DNA from: Sepiola atlantica
Lineage: Eukaryota; Mollusca; Cephalopoda; Sepiida; Sepiolidae
Reading direction: 5' to 3'
Assembly (NCBI GenBank): GCA_963556195.1
Contig: OY744528.1
Location: 62,315,552 to 62,379,551 of the forward strand
DNA: 64,000 nucleotides
The position numbers and the translations under genes were made by a program. The notes beneath the pieces were generated by a model that saw only the letters and a program-made list of their open reading frames with translations, did no database searches and was not told the origin of the DNA. Shown piece by piece: positions 1-11,312 of the stretch. How positions within the stretch are numbered: position 1 is the stretch's first letter; every line of letters starts with the position of its first letter.

Positions 1-153
1 TTTGATCCATTATTCAATGTTATTAAGAAATATCATGTAAATTGTCTTGTGTACATTTCTTACAGTAATACTAGTTATGAAAAAGGTTGATACTCCAAGT
101 AATGTAAGTATAGCAAAAAAGAAAATATGTAATAGAATGACACATGTTCTTAC

Positions 154-705
154 ATTCACAAGCTTTACGTTGGATCTGGTGGATAATAGAGTCTATTTCT
201 GAATATGAAGACAACTTGAAGAAATGGGTGCAACTTGGAGCCGATGCGACTCTAAGCATTTCCCAATTTCTGACTCTGCCAATACCAATGGTGAAGATTA
301 TGATTTTGTCGTCTTTTAGTTTATTAGCGGCGTTAATAGTCGACCCCACATTATTCGAATATCCATCGGTGATCAAGACAACTACTTTAGGCACATTGGG
401 ACGATCACTTGTAAAGGTTGTCGATGCCAAATTGAGGGCTGCAGCTGTGTTTGTGCCACCACCAGTGTATTGAATCGTGTCAATTTTCTGTTTCATGGAC
501 ATTACGTTGTTATATTGATCTAAAGAAATAGAAACTTCAGTTCCGCTCGCATAACGAATGACAGCAACACGAGCAAAATCGGAACCAATCTCCAAACCTC
601 CGACCACATCTTTTAGGAAGCTGAGCGTTTTCTTGAAGTTGCGTTGTCCAACACTGCCGGATGCGTCAATTGCAAAAATCAGATCCATTTTGGGGTAAAA
701 GCAAG
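154..705 (-). CDS. Exon 3 of a secreted vWA-domain protein (partial gene)
   Basis: Internal exon encoding a complete von Willebrand factor A domain, a secreted adhesion or matrix module that binds ligands through a metal ion. The MIDAS site is intact: DASGS (D-x-S-x-S) near the start, GGGTNT supplying the threonine, and ITDGYS supplying the second aspartate. The acceptor is a T-rich tract ending in AG at 706; the donor is GTAAGA starting at 153. The exon is 552 nt, starts with two bases of a split codon and ends with one (phase 1 on both sides), as is common for extracellular domain exons. The start phase fits the exon ending at 5326, whose last G completes an alanine codon. A cysteine just before the domain and two near its end could form a closing disulfide. 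The gene continues beyond the left edge. Family relatives include matrilin- and collagen VI-like proteins; the exact orthologue is unknown. Confidence 0.88.
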
Positions 706-849
706 CTAAAAAGATATAAAGAAGAAAAATTATTTGAAGCAAACATATTTTCTTATTCTGTGTTATAATTAGAAGAAACATTTATTTATAAATAGGAAAA
801 ATAATCCACCCTCATTCTGGTTTTTAATCATGTCTCTAATTTTTTCATC

Positions 850-1055
850 GTTTGAGAAATGTAGAATTTTCTCAAACATTTTTAGAAATGTATAGTGTTT
901 TCACTTATTTTAGAAATGTAGAGTGTTCTCAATTTTCAAATATCTAGTGTTCTCAATTATTTTAGAAATGGATAGGGTTCTCAATTTTAAAATGTAGAAT
1001 GTTCTCAATCATTTTAGAAATGTATAGTGCTTTCAATCATTTTAGAAATGTGTTG
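850..1055. repeat. Degenerate ~30-bp minisatellite
   Basis: About seven imperfect copies of a unit close to TTTTAGAAATGTATAGTGTT followed by CTCAATCA. Copies vary in length and sequence, so the array is old. It lies just upstream of the vWA exon, within the intron of the minus-strand gene. The following ~500 bases (1061-1560) show no recognisable feature. Confidence 0.6.
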
Positions 1056-1559
1056 TCAATCTTGACGCAAACAGGCTCATTTAGCTATTTTTATTTTCAT
1101 TTTTTGATTTGTAGATGAAAAGAGAAGGATGAACCTTTTTTTAAATTACATTTCCAACCTCTTTCTATGTATCGAACTCCCAATTCAAATTAATTTCGCT
1201 AAATGTGTTCGATTTACGCTAAATTAACGTGGAAACTGAACCCCCTCCGAAAAATTAAAAAATGATAATATGAACATTTGCTGCTTAATGCTGTAATCAA
1301 CAGAGAAGCAGTTTTGTTGTAATGTATTCCACAACTGGAAAGTTCTTGGCAATTCCGCTTGACGCTAGGCACATAGAGGCAAAAAGGAAAGTTCTTTTCA
1401 GTTGTTGTATGAAGACGAGTTTTTGCTGTGAATGTCTTACAAAAATGCGCTAGAGATTGGAGCTCAGTCGAGCATCTTCCATGAAAAAAAACAACGATGT
1501 TGCAAGTATCCTATTAGCCCGGCTACGCTGAAATACTAGCTGAGTTATCCGTATGTGCC

Positions 1560-2110
1560 GGTACTTTTAAATATTCCCCTTCTGCACATCCATTTTTAAT
1601 TGTAACAAGTCGCGCATGCGTGGCCCCCCTCTGTATGTGACTCGATGTGGCGAGTGTAAAATGCAATCAATTTGGGCAATTTGGGGCATTTTTGACCCCC
1701 ATTTTACCCCCTGGGGGCGTGAACCAGAATTTTTCTGAGGTCAAGGATGCTTATTTTATATCCAGAACAATTGCCTCTACATTTTGGCCAAGTTTCAGAA
1801 AAATTGAATAGATGGATCAAACGTTATGGGAGAAAAGGGTAATTTTTTACCATTTTGGGGGCTTTTGACCCCCTGGGGGCGCGAACCAGATTTTTTTCAA
1901 TGTCAGCAATACTTATTTTCTATTAGGAACAATTGCCTCCACATTTTGGCCAAGTTTAAGAGAAACTGAATGGATGGATGAAAAGTTATGCTGCAAAAAA
2001 ATCATTTTTTGCCATTTCGGGGCCTTTTGACCCCCTGCAAAATTTCAGAGAAATTCAATGGACGGACGGACGGACAGACGTCAAAACATAAGTAAAGTGA
2101 ATCCGTATGC
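1560..2110 (+). repeat. Mobile-element-like block with ~163-bp direct repeats and a GGAC-rich tail
   Basis: Two full copies and a partial third of a ~163-bp unit, each with TTTTGACCCCC, CCCTGGGGGCG.GAACCAGA and ACAATTGCCTC.ACATTTTGGCC. The block ends in GGACGGACGGACGGACAGACG. Short GGAC/GACA tails of this kind also end the composite elements further right, so this is probably a non-autonomous mobile element of another family. No coding potential is visible. Confidence 0.5.
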
Positions 2111-2205
2111 TGATGCACGACGCTGTTTTTACCGGCTTAATTCTGTTGTTCACATTGAACGCCCGCGTGAAGGTTGCCAATATTCATATATAAAAGTGGT
2201 TCTAT

Positions 2206-2278
2206 GAAGCCATCTGGATTCGAACTTGGCACATCCAGCTAGTTAATCAGCGTCGTTATCCACTTCACCACTGCCTTC
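2206..2278 (-). pseudogene. tRNA-like sequence (probable tRNA-derived SINE head or tRNA pseudogene)
   Basis: On the minus strand this 73-nt segment has the length of a tRNA, an A-box-like TGGTGAAGTGG, a canonical B box GTTCGAATCC and partly complementary ends (GAAGGCA/TGGCTTC). The T stem and anticodon stem are decayed: only the closing pair of the T stem and about three pairs of the anticodon stem form. It is therefore a pseudogene or the promoter head of a SINE, not a working tRNA. Confidence 0.5.
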
Positions 2279-2392
2279 TACGTTGTTATAAATGTAATTA
2301 AAAAACTTCTTGTTAACTAGTCAACATTTGATGAGAATAAAAGCAATGCTATCTACATTCTTATCACTTTCGATGAATGAAGCTGTTAAATT

Positions 2393-2437
2393 GACTGCCC
2401 TTTTTGGCTAGGAACAAAGTGTAGTATCTGTTCTTAT
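2393..2437 (+). pseudogene. U2 snRNA-derived fragment (copy 1)
   Basis: The segment CCTTTTTGGCTAGGAACAAA followed by GTGTAGTATCTGTTCTTAT closely matches the 5' region of U2 snRNA, including the branch-point recognition sequence GTGTAGTATC. Similarity fades after about 45 nt, and later U2 domains (Sm site, stems III/IV) are absent. It is a truncated retropseudogene or the head of a U2-derived SINE. Another copy lies at 54775-54819. Confidence 0.7.
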
Positions 2438-2479
2438 GCTACACTTTATCTTTAGTATCCTCGGTCAGTGAAGGAGAAA

Positions 2480-3715
2480 CCATTCTAGACTGAGGTAATT
2501 TTTATTTTTGTTCCAATCAAGAGAACACTTTTTGAAGGAACCGCGTGTCTAACTCTGTCCTTGTGTGGAGACAGGTAAATAGGGACACACTGAGTTAAAT
2601 ATATATCGAAAACAGGGGTGGGGAGTATTTAAAAAGTTTATTTGTTTCTAATCATATGAAAAATAACTTATTTGCTAATAAGAAAAAGAAAAAATGATCT
2701 GCTTTAATCTTGATTGGTTCTAAAGTACAGGGCCCATTGTTTAGATGCCATGACGCGGAGGATGCTGTGTTGCTATAAAAAAACCTCAGCTTACTATGAT
2801 TTATAAAATTAATGGGGTTTGAAGTTCGCAGTAAGGGAAAGTTTGAAAAGCGGATATATATTTTCGTTTTGATGTGTTATGTATTGCTTGTTATTAGATT
2901 CCGGTGTGATACTGGATACATCGGTAAAAAGCAGCCATCATTCGAAGATAAGATTTAACCAGAATATCCGTTATACAAAGTTAGCTAATAAAATCTCTTT
3001 GCTTTACACGGCCACGTGTGTTGTGCTATTGATGCTAGACTTGGTGTTTTCCATACGCAACGGTAGACAACCCCATCAGTTTTCTTATGTCCTAATGTTA
3101 CACCAAGTTAATTCCTAAGTAAACATACTTTTTCTCTTATCCCCCTTTTTTCTCATCTCCAATATTATTTTTTCATTCTCCATTCCCCTCACTCTTTTAA
3201 ATCTGAAATTCTTTTAAAAGGTATTTTAAAGGTTTCTATATAATTTTAAAAATATATATCTATTTAATTTATAAGTTGTAAACCTTTAGCTCCAGTAATT
3301 TATGTCGAAAATTACCTTTAATTTTCATATTTTTTAAAACCCCAGATAAGAAAACCGTTTACATGAAAATACTTTTCCAGCTAATTCCAACGAATGTATC
3401 CCAACTCCTTTAAAATAGCAACAGACTTGTTGGTTGTTTTGATTGGTTTACATCACCTATGTTTCTCGCAAACTGTGGGTAGCTTACTACCTTCCTCTCT
3501 TCCGCATTCTACCCATCACTCCCACCCGTCTCCTTGTCCCTTCATAGACCGTTTCTTTCTCTGTTATACCATCCTGCCATCTGGTTAATGGCACTGCTGT
3601 ATTCTGAGATTAGAAAAAAAGAATGACATTATGATGTCTTTAGATTCATCGCCAAACTTTGAAGAGCCCAGTAATGCAAAAGTAATTATTGTATGATATG
3701 TGTTACAAACAGTTA

Positions 3716-3716
<1 letters not shown>
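2480..3716. other. Intronic/intergenic stretch without recognised features
   Basis: AT-rich sequence with short plus-strand open frames (for example 2879-3118) that show no domain, codon bias or splice context. Nothing else can be supported here. Confidence 0.5.

Positions 3717-3789
<73 letters not shown>
3717..3789. repeat. (AT)n microsatellite
   Basis: About 36 uninterrupted AT dinucleotides. The overlapping open frame of IY repeats is an artefact of the microsatellite. Confidence 0.95.
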
Positions 3790-3791
<2 letters not shown>

Positions 3792-4436
3792 ATATCAATG
3801 CTGTCATATCTAGGGAGTGCCTGTTGTAGTTTGTATACAAAACAGACTTCGCAATATTATTATTTTTATAAAGTGAATATTGCCCAGATCATTATTTAAC
3901 ATTCATTATTTAACATCAAATGTTAAAATAAACATTATTATTAAAAGTGATTATTGTCCAAGCCTAATTATTATTATTACAACGTGAACATTCTTCAGGC
4001 CTAAGCTTAATGGTTCTTAAGTATTTATTTATTTATTTATTCATAGATTACAATTACTATTCTATTTCTCTTATGTCTATTTTATAATTTTATTTTATTT
4101 GTTTGTTTGGTGATATCATAATATAATCCAAGAACTAAACTCATCACAGCAATTCTAAAGTAAATAAATGAATGAAACGGGTCGATTAGAAAACACACAT
4201 TATCCTAATAAACATAGTTGTTGATAACTTCACGAGCTGAAAATACAGACAACGTATATGTAATAATAAACAAAATTAAAAACAGAACATCAATTATATC
4301 ACCAAACAAACAAATAATGATCGGTTTATAAAACAAAAGAAACTTTATATCTATGCACTCCTTAAATGTCAAAATTTACAACAAAAAAATAAAAATAATA
4401 TGCCAATGTTACACACCGTGTTGCCTAGAATATATA

Positions 4437-4480
4437 TTCCAAAATTCATAATGATCGATTCATTAGTTAAGGTGATTACC

Positions 4481-4572
<92 letters not shown>
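4437..4572. repeat. Mobile-element 3' end followed by (AC)n(AT)n microsatellite
   Basis: Positions 4437-4480 (CCAAAATTCATAATGATC, then GATTCATTAGTTAAGG) match 33545-33590, so both look like ends of the same dispersed element. Directly after comes about 27 AC units and then about 18 AT units. The microsatellite may have grown from the element's simple-sequence tail. Confidence 0.6.
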
Positions 4573-4576
<4 letters not shown>

Positions 4577-4642
4577 GTTATAATGGAATAATTCCAGGAG
4601 GAAATCCGGGTATGAGAGCTCAATGTGGTAAACAGAGCAAGA

Positions 4643-4851
4643 ATAACATAAAATATAATAACACGAAATTACATAATTATCGATGCAATAATTTATTTCA
4701 ACCTTGTGGTTTTATCAAGCATCCAATCCAGATAATTACATTTTTGAGTCTCAAAAATGTAATTATCTGGATTGGATGCTTGATAAAACCACAAGGTTGA
4801 AATAAATTATTGCATCGATAATTATGCAATTTCGTGTTATTATATTTTATG

Positions 4852-4855
<4 letters not shown>
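4643..4855. repeat. Near-perfect 213-bp palindrome
   Basis: Two 106-nt arms are reverse complements around a single central base at 4749, with one mismatch seen (ACATAATTAT against GCATAATTAT). The right arm runs straight into a (TA)n tract at 4854-4922. No gene content. It could be a foldback MITE or a cruciform-forming inverted duplication. Confidence 0.9.

Positions 4856-4922
<67 letters not shown>
4854..4922. repeat. (TA)n microsatellite
   Basis: About 34 TA dinucleotides abutting the right arm of the palindrome. The following 4923-5325 is intron sequence without recognised features. Confidence 0.95.
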
Positions 4923-4927
<5 letters not shown>

Positions 4928-5325
4928 AGGCAGTCTCACTTATTTTGGATTCGTCTGAATTCGTTCAATCTATATTTCTAGTCGTTTTTACGTAGTGCTA
5001 TTTTCTTTCAACTTACCTGTGGCTATCTGAGTTTGTATCCGCATTCTATTTTTCTTAATATTTCAACTGTTTTCGTCAATTTATATGATGTAAATCCTAT
5101 TAATTCCAATATCGCTATTTCATGTTTTTCGGAACTGCTTTCAGTATTTCTATAATTATTAGTATTATAATGTTATCTGCTCATAAGGCGAACTCTTCTA
5201 TTTGATAAGTTTTGGGAAACATCTTAAGAACCTGTGCGTTCGTATAATTAAGCCGACAATTACACTTTTACAAATTATTTCCTTTCTAGTTTTTAGTTCA
5301 TATTTCTAGTACACCATTTACTTAC

Positions 5326-5602
5326 CTGGTTTAAGAGTTGCTTTGTCCAAGAATTCGTTCGAATGTTTCTTAGATATGATTTTGCTCCAGTACCAAGCTT
5401 GTGAGCTTTTAGAGGCTGAGATGTACACCAGATAAGTTCGTAAGTAGGTACGCATTACTAAAGCTGATTTCAATGGAACATCCATGTCTTTGTATGTTAA
5501 TATTTTCATATCAATGTTGAAGACCCTTAAAACAGCATTGCAATAACTGCGAACATATGCCCGGCAATACAATTTCAACATGTTCAACATATTCGGCTGT
5601 AT
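5326..5602 (-). CDS. Exon 2 of the same vWA-protein gene (N-terminal domain, second half)
   Basis: Open exon of 277 nt with a polypyrimidine tract and AG ending at 5603 (CTTTCTTTTTCAG) and a strong donor, GTAAGT, starting at 5325. It enters in phase 0 and leaves in phase 1, matching the exons at 34228-34001 and 705-154. The ~92 residues include FNID, a YKDMDVPL stretch, SALVMRTYL and QAWYW. From memory this resembles the second half of an N-terminal domain found before vWA domains in molluscan and other invertebrate secreted proteins, which itself looks like a goose-type lysozyme/transglycosylase fold. That identification is inference; the splice signals and phases are seen directly. No in-frame stop occurs within the exon. 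Confidence 0.72.
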
Positions 5603-5944
5603 CTGAAAAAGAAAGGTAAACATGAAAAATACAGAAACATGCTTTATATTTATTTTCTGTATAATGTTTTCCATGGAGAAACAATATGTCCAATTGTGAA
5701 TTAAATCCGAACAATATACACAATCTCAGTACTATTTTATAACAATGAATGATTCTTCACTGGCTTCCATTCTTATATTTTGACCTCGTCTATGATTCGG
5801 AATTATTTAACTCGTGGAAGTTTTATTCTTTAATGAAGGTTCATGAAAGGAATATTTAAAAAAACTTAGTTCACCCCAAAGAAGGCAAGTTGCCACTGTA
5901 GACGTAAGGGGCTACTGAGAATTAGGGTGACCATTCTGGGGTTC

Positions 5945-6430
5945 ATCCTAAATTGGGAGCTGTGCAGCGAGATACTTGTTCACATTAGTTTTAAATTTCT
6001 TCATGTCGGTACAGTCGGAGAAACAAGGAGCAGGGAGAGAGTTCCAAAGGCCGCCAGCTCGAGGAAAGAAGCTATTAGAGTAGAAGACTATCCGGCATCT
6101 GGGGACTTCCACAGTGAATGGATGAGATGTAACTGATTGTCGGGTTGGTTGAGTGTATTTACGTCGAGGGGACACTAGAGTAGCATGATCATCGGAGCAC
6201 ATTCCATTGAAGTACTTGTAAAACAAGCGCAAGGATGCAACATTGTGAAAATGGGGCAGGGGATGGAGCTTGGTGGATAGTAAGGCACCTATTAGATTAT
6301 ATACTCTTTTTTGGACCTTGTTAAGAGGTTGAGACTGGTGGATGGTGCACCAGTCCAGATGTGACAACAATACCCCATGCATGGGTAGATGGTGGCTGTG
6401 TAGAGATATAGGATACTGTCAGGTAAATAT
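5945..6430 (-). pseudogene. LINE reverse transcriptase C-terminal fragment (CR1/jockey-like)
   Basis: Two overlapping minus-strand frames carry the usual C-terminal end of a non-LTR retrotransposon ORF2: an ATIYPCMGYCCHIW block, then VASLRLFYKYFNG.CSD, and near the end SFFPRAGGLWNSLP and FKTNVNKYLAAQ before the stop. The frame changes around 6300, and the catalytic reverse transcriptase and endonuclease regions are missing, so this is a dead 5'-truncated copy. It lies about 140 bp left of the first composite element. Clade assignment is from motif memory only. Confidence 0.8.
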
Positions 6431-6849
6431 AAACAACATTTTGCCAATATAAAAAATATATTTTCTCTAATCAAACCCAGAAAAACCGTTTTATTTACTA
6501 CTGCAGTTTCAAAAATTAGTTTGTTGTCGCTTATCCTCCAATTGCATAGATTTACCATTTATATTAAACTAGCGGGGCTACCCGGCGTTGCTCGCGGTCA
6601 TAAAAACATATACTTGAAAAAAGATCGCGTGTGTAACATCTTTATATTCAAACTTCTATGTCCCCCCTCTCTCTATAGCCGTCTCTTTATCTTTCTACCT
6701 TTCTCTTCCCTGGTCGCCCCATTTCACCGCTACTTTCTAATTTTGCCTTTTGCGAAAGCTGTTTCTTCCCCACCATTTCTCCTACGTTGCCCAGGGCAAT
6801 AGTATGACATATTTCTATAAAAAGTAACCCCTCTATCTGCGCCTTCTAT

Positions 6850-8745
6850 AAAGGTACTTATCTCCGCCCCGGTGTTCATACTATATACGTACCTATCGCC
6901 GCCCCAGTGCACATACTATATACGTACCTATAGCCGCCCCAGTGCAGATACTATTTAAGTACCTATCGCCGCCCCGGTGTGAATGCTAAATAGTACCTAT
7001 CGTTGCCCCGGTGTGAATGCTAAATACATACCTATTGCGCCCTGGTGTGCATGCTACATAAGTACCTATCGCTGCCCTAGTGCGAATACTAAATACATAC
7101 CTATTGCGCCCCGGTGTGCATGCTACATAAGTACCTATCGCTGCCCGAGTGCGAATAATTAATATGTACATATTGCCGCCCTGGTGCGAATGCTAAATAC
7201 GTACCTATAGCCGCCATTGTGCGAATGCTAAATACGTACCTTTCGCCGTTCCGGTGCACGTGATATATACGTACCTATCGCCGACCCGGTGCGCGTGCTA
7301 TATATGTACTGATCGCCGCCGCAGAGCGCATGCTATGTACGTACTTATTGCTGCCCATGTGTACATGCTATATACGTAGCTATCGCCACCCCTGAATTCT
7401 GAATACGTACCTATCGCCGCCCCGGTGTGGAAGCTAAATACGTACATATCGCCGCCCCGGTGCGAATGCTAAATACATACCTATCGCCGCCCCGGTGTGA
7501 ATTCTAAATACGTACCTATCGCCGCCCCGGTGTGAATTCTAAATACGTATCTATCGCCGCCCCGGTGCGGCAGCTAAATACGTACATACTGCCACCCCGG
7601 TGCGAATGCTAAATACATACCTATCGCTGCCCCGGTGTGAATGCTAAATACATACCTATCGCCGCCCCGGTGTGAATGCTAAATACGTACCTATCGCCGC
7701 CTCGGTGTGAATTTTAAATACGTACCTTTCGCCGACCCGTGCGCGTGCTATATACGATCCTATCGCCGCCCCGGTGCGCATGCTATATATGAACCGATCG
7801 CTGCCCCAGTGCGCATGCTAAATACATACCTATCACTGCCTCGGTGCGCATACTATATACGTACTTATTGCCGCCCATGTGCAAATGCTATATAAGTACC
7901 TATCGCCACCGCTGAATGCTAAATAAGTACCTATCGCCGCCCCGGTGTGGAAGCTAAATACGTACATATTGCCGCCCCGGTGCGAATGCTAAATACATAC
8001 CTATCGCCGCCCCGGTGTGAATTCTAAATACGTACCTATCGCCGCCCCGGTGTGAATTCTAAATACGTACCTATCGCTGCCCCGGTGCGGAAGCTAAATA
8101 CGTACATACTGCCACCTCATTGCGAATACTAAATACATACCTATCGCTGCCCCGGTGTGAATGCTAAATACATACCTATCGCCGCCCGGTGTGAATGCTA
8201 AATACGTACCTATCGCCGCCACGGTGTGAATTTTAAATACGTACCTTTAGCCGCCTCATTGCGCGCGCTATATACGTACCTATCGCCGCCCCGGTGCGCG
8301 TGCTATATATGAACCGATCGCTGCCCGAGTGCGCATGCTAAATACATACCTATCACTGCCCCGATGCGCATACTATATACGTACTTATTGCCGCCCATGT
8401 GCACATGCTATATAAGTCCCTATCGCCACCGCTGAATGCTAAATAATTACCTATCTCCGCCCAGGGGTGAATGCTAAATACGTACATATTGCCGCCCCGG
8501 TGTGCATACACCATATGTACCTATCACTGCCCCAGTGCGAATACTAAATATGTACATATCGCCGCCCCGGTGCAATTGCAGAATACGTACCTATCGCAAC
8601 CCCGGTGCGAATGCTAAATACGTACCTATCACCGCCCCGGTGTGAATTCTAAATACGTACCTATGGCCTCCCTGGTGCGAATGCTAAATAGGTACCTATC
8701 GCCGCCCCGGTGCAAATGGTAAATACGTTTATATCGCCACTAAAA
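6850..8745. repeat. 35-bp minisatellite (array A, in E1)
   Basis: About 54 copies of a unit near TACCTATCGCCGCCCCGGTG plus TGAATGCTAAATACG. Copies differ by substitutions and single-base gaps. Short open frames over it have no coding value. The same unit recurs in E4 at 14950-15595. Confidence 0.92.
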
Positions 8746-8749
8746 ATTT

Positions 8750-10040
8750 CCACGACCCCCAATCTCTCCATGCCCCCCAACTTTTTTTTACTCTCGCCCA
8801 ACCCTGAGTAATATTTTTAGTTCAAAAAATTAAAAAAATTTGGCCCGACCCCTAAAAAGTTTGTCGTTACCTCTAAACATTTCCCCGAGCCCCCAATCTC
8901 TCCAGAACCCCCCCAACTTTTTTTTTATTCTCTCCCAACCCTGAGAAATATTTTTAGTTAAAAAAATAAAAAAACAAAAAATATTTGGCCCGACCTATAA
9001 AAAGTTTGTCTAGACCCCTAAAAAATTTGGCCTGACCCCCTAAAATTTTCCCCGACCCCCTAATCTCTCCAGCCCCACCCCCAACTTTTTTTTCTGTGTC
9101 CCACAACCCTGAGAAATATTTTAAGTTAAAAAAAAAAAAAAAAAAAATTTGGGCCGACAACTAAAATTTTTTGCCTGACCCCTAAAATTGTCCCAAACCC
9201 CCTAATCTCTCCAGCCCCCCCTCCAACTTTTTTTCACTCTCCCACAACCCTGAGAAATATTTTAACTTCAAAAAAAGAAAAAAGAAAAAATTTAGCCTGA
9301 CCCCTAAAAAATTTGGCCTGACCCCTACAATTTTCCCCGACCCCCTAATCTCTCCAGCCCCCCCAAACTTTTTTTTTTCAGTGTCCCACAACCCTGAGAA
9401 ATATTTTAAGTTCAAAAAAAAAAAAAAAAAAAATTTGGGCCTGACCCCTAAAAAATTTGGCCTGACCCCTAAAATTTCCCCCGACCCCCTAATCTCTCCA
9501 GCCCCCCCAACTTTTTTTTCAGTATCCCACAACCCTGAGAAATATTTTATGTTAAATAAAAAATTAAAAAATTTAGCCTGACCCCTAAAAAATTTGGCCT
9601 GCCCCTAAAATTTTCCCCGACCCCCTAATCTCTCCAGCCCCCCAACTTTTTTTTTCAGTGTCCCACAACCCTGAGAAATATTTTAAGTTCAAAAAAAAAA
9701 AAAAAGATGTTGCCTGACCCCTAAAAAATTTTGCCTGACCACTAAATTTTCCCCCGAACCCCTAATCTCTCCAGCCCCCCGAACTTTTTTTCAGTGTCCC
9801 ACAACCATGAGAAATATTTTAAGTTAAAAAAAAAAAAAGAAATTTAGCCTGACCCCTAAAAACTTAGGCCTGACCCCTAAAATTTTCCCTGACCCCTAAT
9901 TACTCCAACCCCCCTGAACTTTTTTCAGTGTCCCACAACCCTGAGAAATATTTTATGTTAAAAAAAAACAAAACAAAAAAAATTTGGCCTGACCCCTAAA
10001 AAATTTGGCCTGACCCCTAAAATTTCCCCCGACTCCCTAA
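8750..10040. repeat. ~138-bp satellite with poly-A segment (array B, in E1)
   Basis: About nine copies, each containing GAGAAATATTTT, an A-rich run of varying length, two TGGCCTGACCCCTAAAA motifs and AATCTCTCCAGCCCCC. Length differences are mainly in the A-run. The same unit forms a longer array in E4. Confidence 0.9.
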
Positions 10041-10041
10041 T

Positions 10042-11312
10042 CTCTTTATTATAGATACAAATAAATGCACATTAGCCTTTATTATAGATGCAAATAAATG
10101 CACATTTGTCTTTATTATAGATACAAATAAATGCACATTGGTCTTTATTATAGATACAAATAAATGCACATTGATCTTTATTATAGATACAAATAAATGC
10201 ACATTGGTCTTTATTATAGATACAAATAAATGCACATTGGTCTTTATTATAGATGCAAATAAATGCAAATTGGTCTTTATTATAGATGCAAATAAATGCA
10301 CATTGGTCTTTATTATAGATACAAATAAATGCACATTGGTCTTTATTATAGATACAGATAAATGCACATTGGTCTTTATTATAGATACAGATAAATGTAC
10401 ATTGGTCTTTATTATAGATACAGATAAATGCACATTGGTCTTTATTATAGATACAAATAAATGCACATTGGTCTTTATTATATATACAGATAAATGCACA
10501 TTGGTCTTTATTATAGATACACATAAATGCACATTGGTCTTTATTATAGATACAGATAAATGCACATTGGTCTTTATTATAGATACAAATAAATGCACAT
10601 TGGTCTTTATTATAGATACAAATAAATGCACATTGGTCTTTATTATAGATACAAATAAATGCACATTGGCCTTTATTATAGATACAAATAAATGCACATT
10701 GGTCTTTATTATAGATACAAATAAATGCACATTGGCCTTTATTATAGATACAAATTAATGCACATTGCTCTTTATTATAGATACAAATAAATGCACATTG
10801 GCCTTTATTATAGATACAGGTAAATGCACATTGGCCTTTATTATAGATACAAATAAATGCACATTGGCCTTTATTATAGATACAAATAAATGCACATTGG
10901 CCTTTATTATAGATACAAATAAATGCACATTGGTCTTTATTATAGATACAAATAAATGCACATTGGTCTTTATTATAGATACAAATAAATGAACATTGGT
11001 CTTTATTATAGATACAAATAAATGCACATTGGCCTTTATTATAGATACAAATAAATGCACATTGGTCTTTATTATAGATACAAATAAATGCACATTGGTC
11101 TTTATTATAGATACAAATAAATGCACATTGGTTTTTATTATAGATACAAATAAATGCACATTGGCCTTTATTATAGATACAAATAAATGCACATTGGTCT
11201 TTATTATAGATACAAATAAATGCACATTGGCCTTTATTATAGATACAAATAAATGCACATTGGTTTTTATTATAGATACAAATAAATGCACATTTATCTT
11301 TATTATAGATTT
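10042..11312. repeat. 33-bp minisatellite (array C, in E1)
   Basis: About 38 copies of TTTATTATAGATACAAATAA followed by ATGCACATTGGTC. The 33-bp period is a multiple of three and several frames lack stops, so open frames of 150-237 codons appear on both strands. The copies are very uniform (mainly T/C and A/G changes). Open frames on both strands argue for a homogenised satellite, not a gene. Confidence 0.93.

Noticed and set aside
144..473. Plus-strand frame opposite the vWA exon
   Set aside because: It is antisense to a well-supported vWA domain with correct splice sites and has no recognisable domain.
4369..4623. Open frames of alternating I/Y, H/T or C/V residues
   Set aside because: They translate the dinucleotide microsatellites, here and likewise at 3717-3789, 19684-19935, 30992-31240 and 32251-32551.
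5603..5674. ATG at 5674 as a start for the exon 2 frame
   Set aside because: The stretch before 5603 is a pyrimidine-rich acceptor ending in AG; the upstream codons look like intron.
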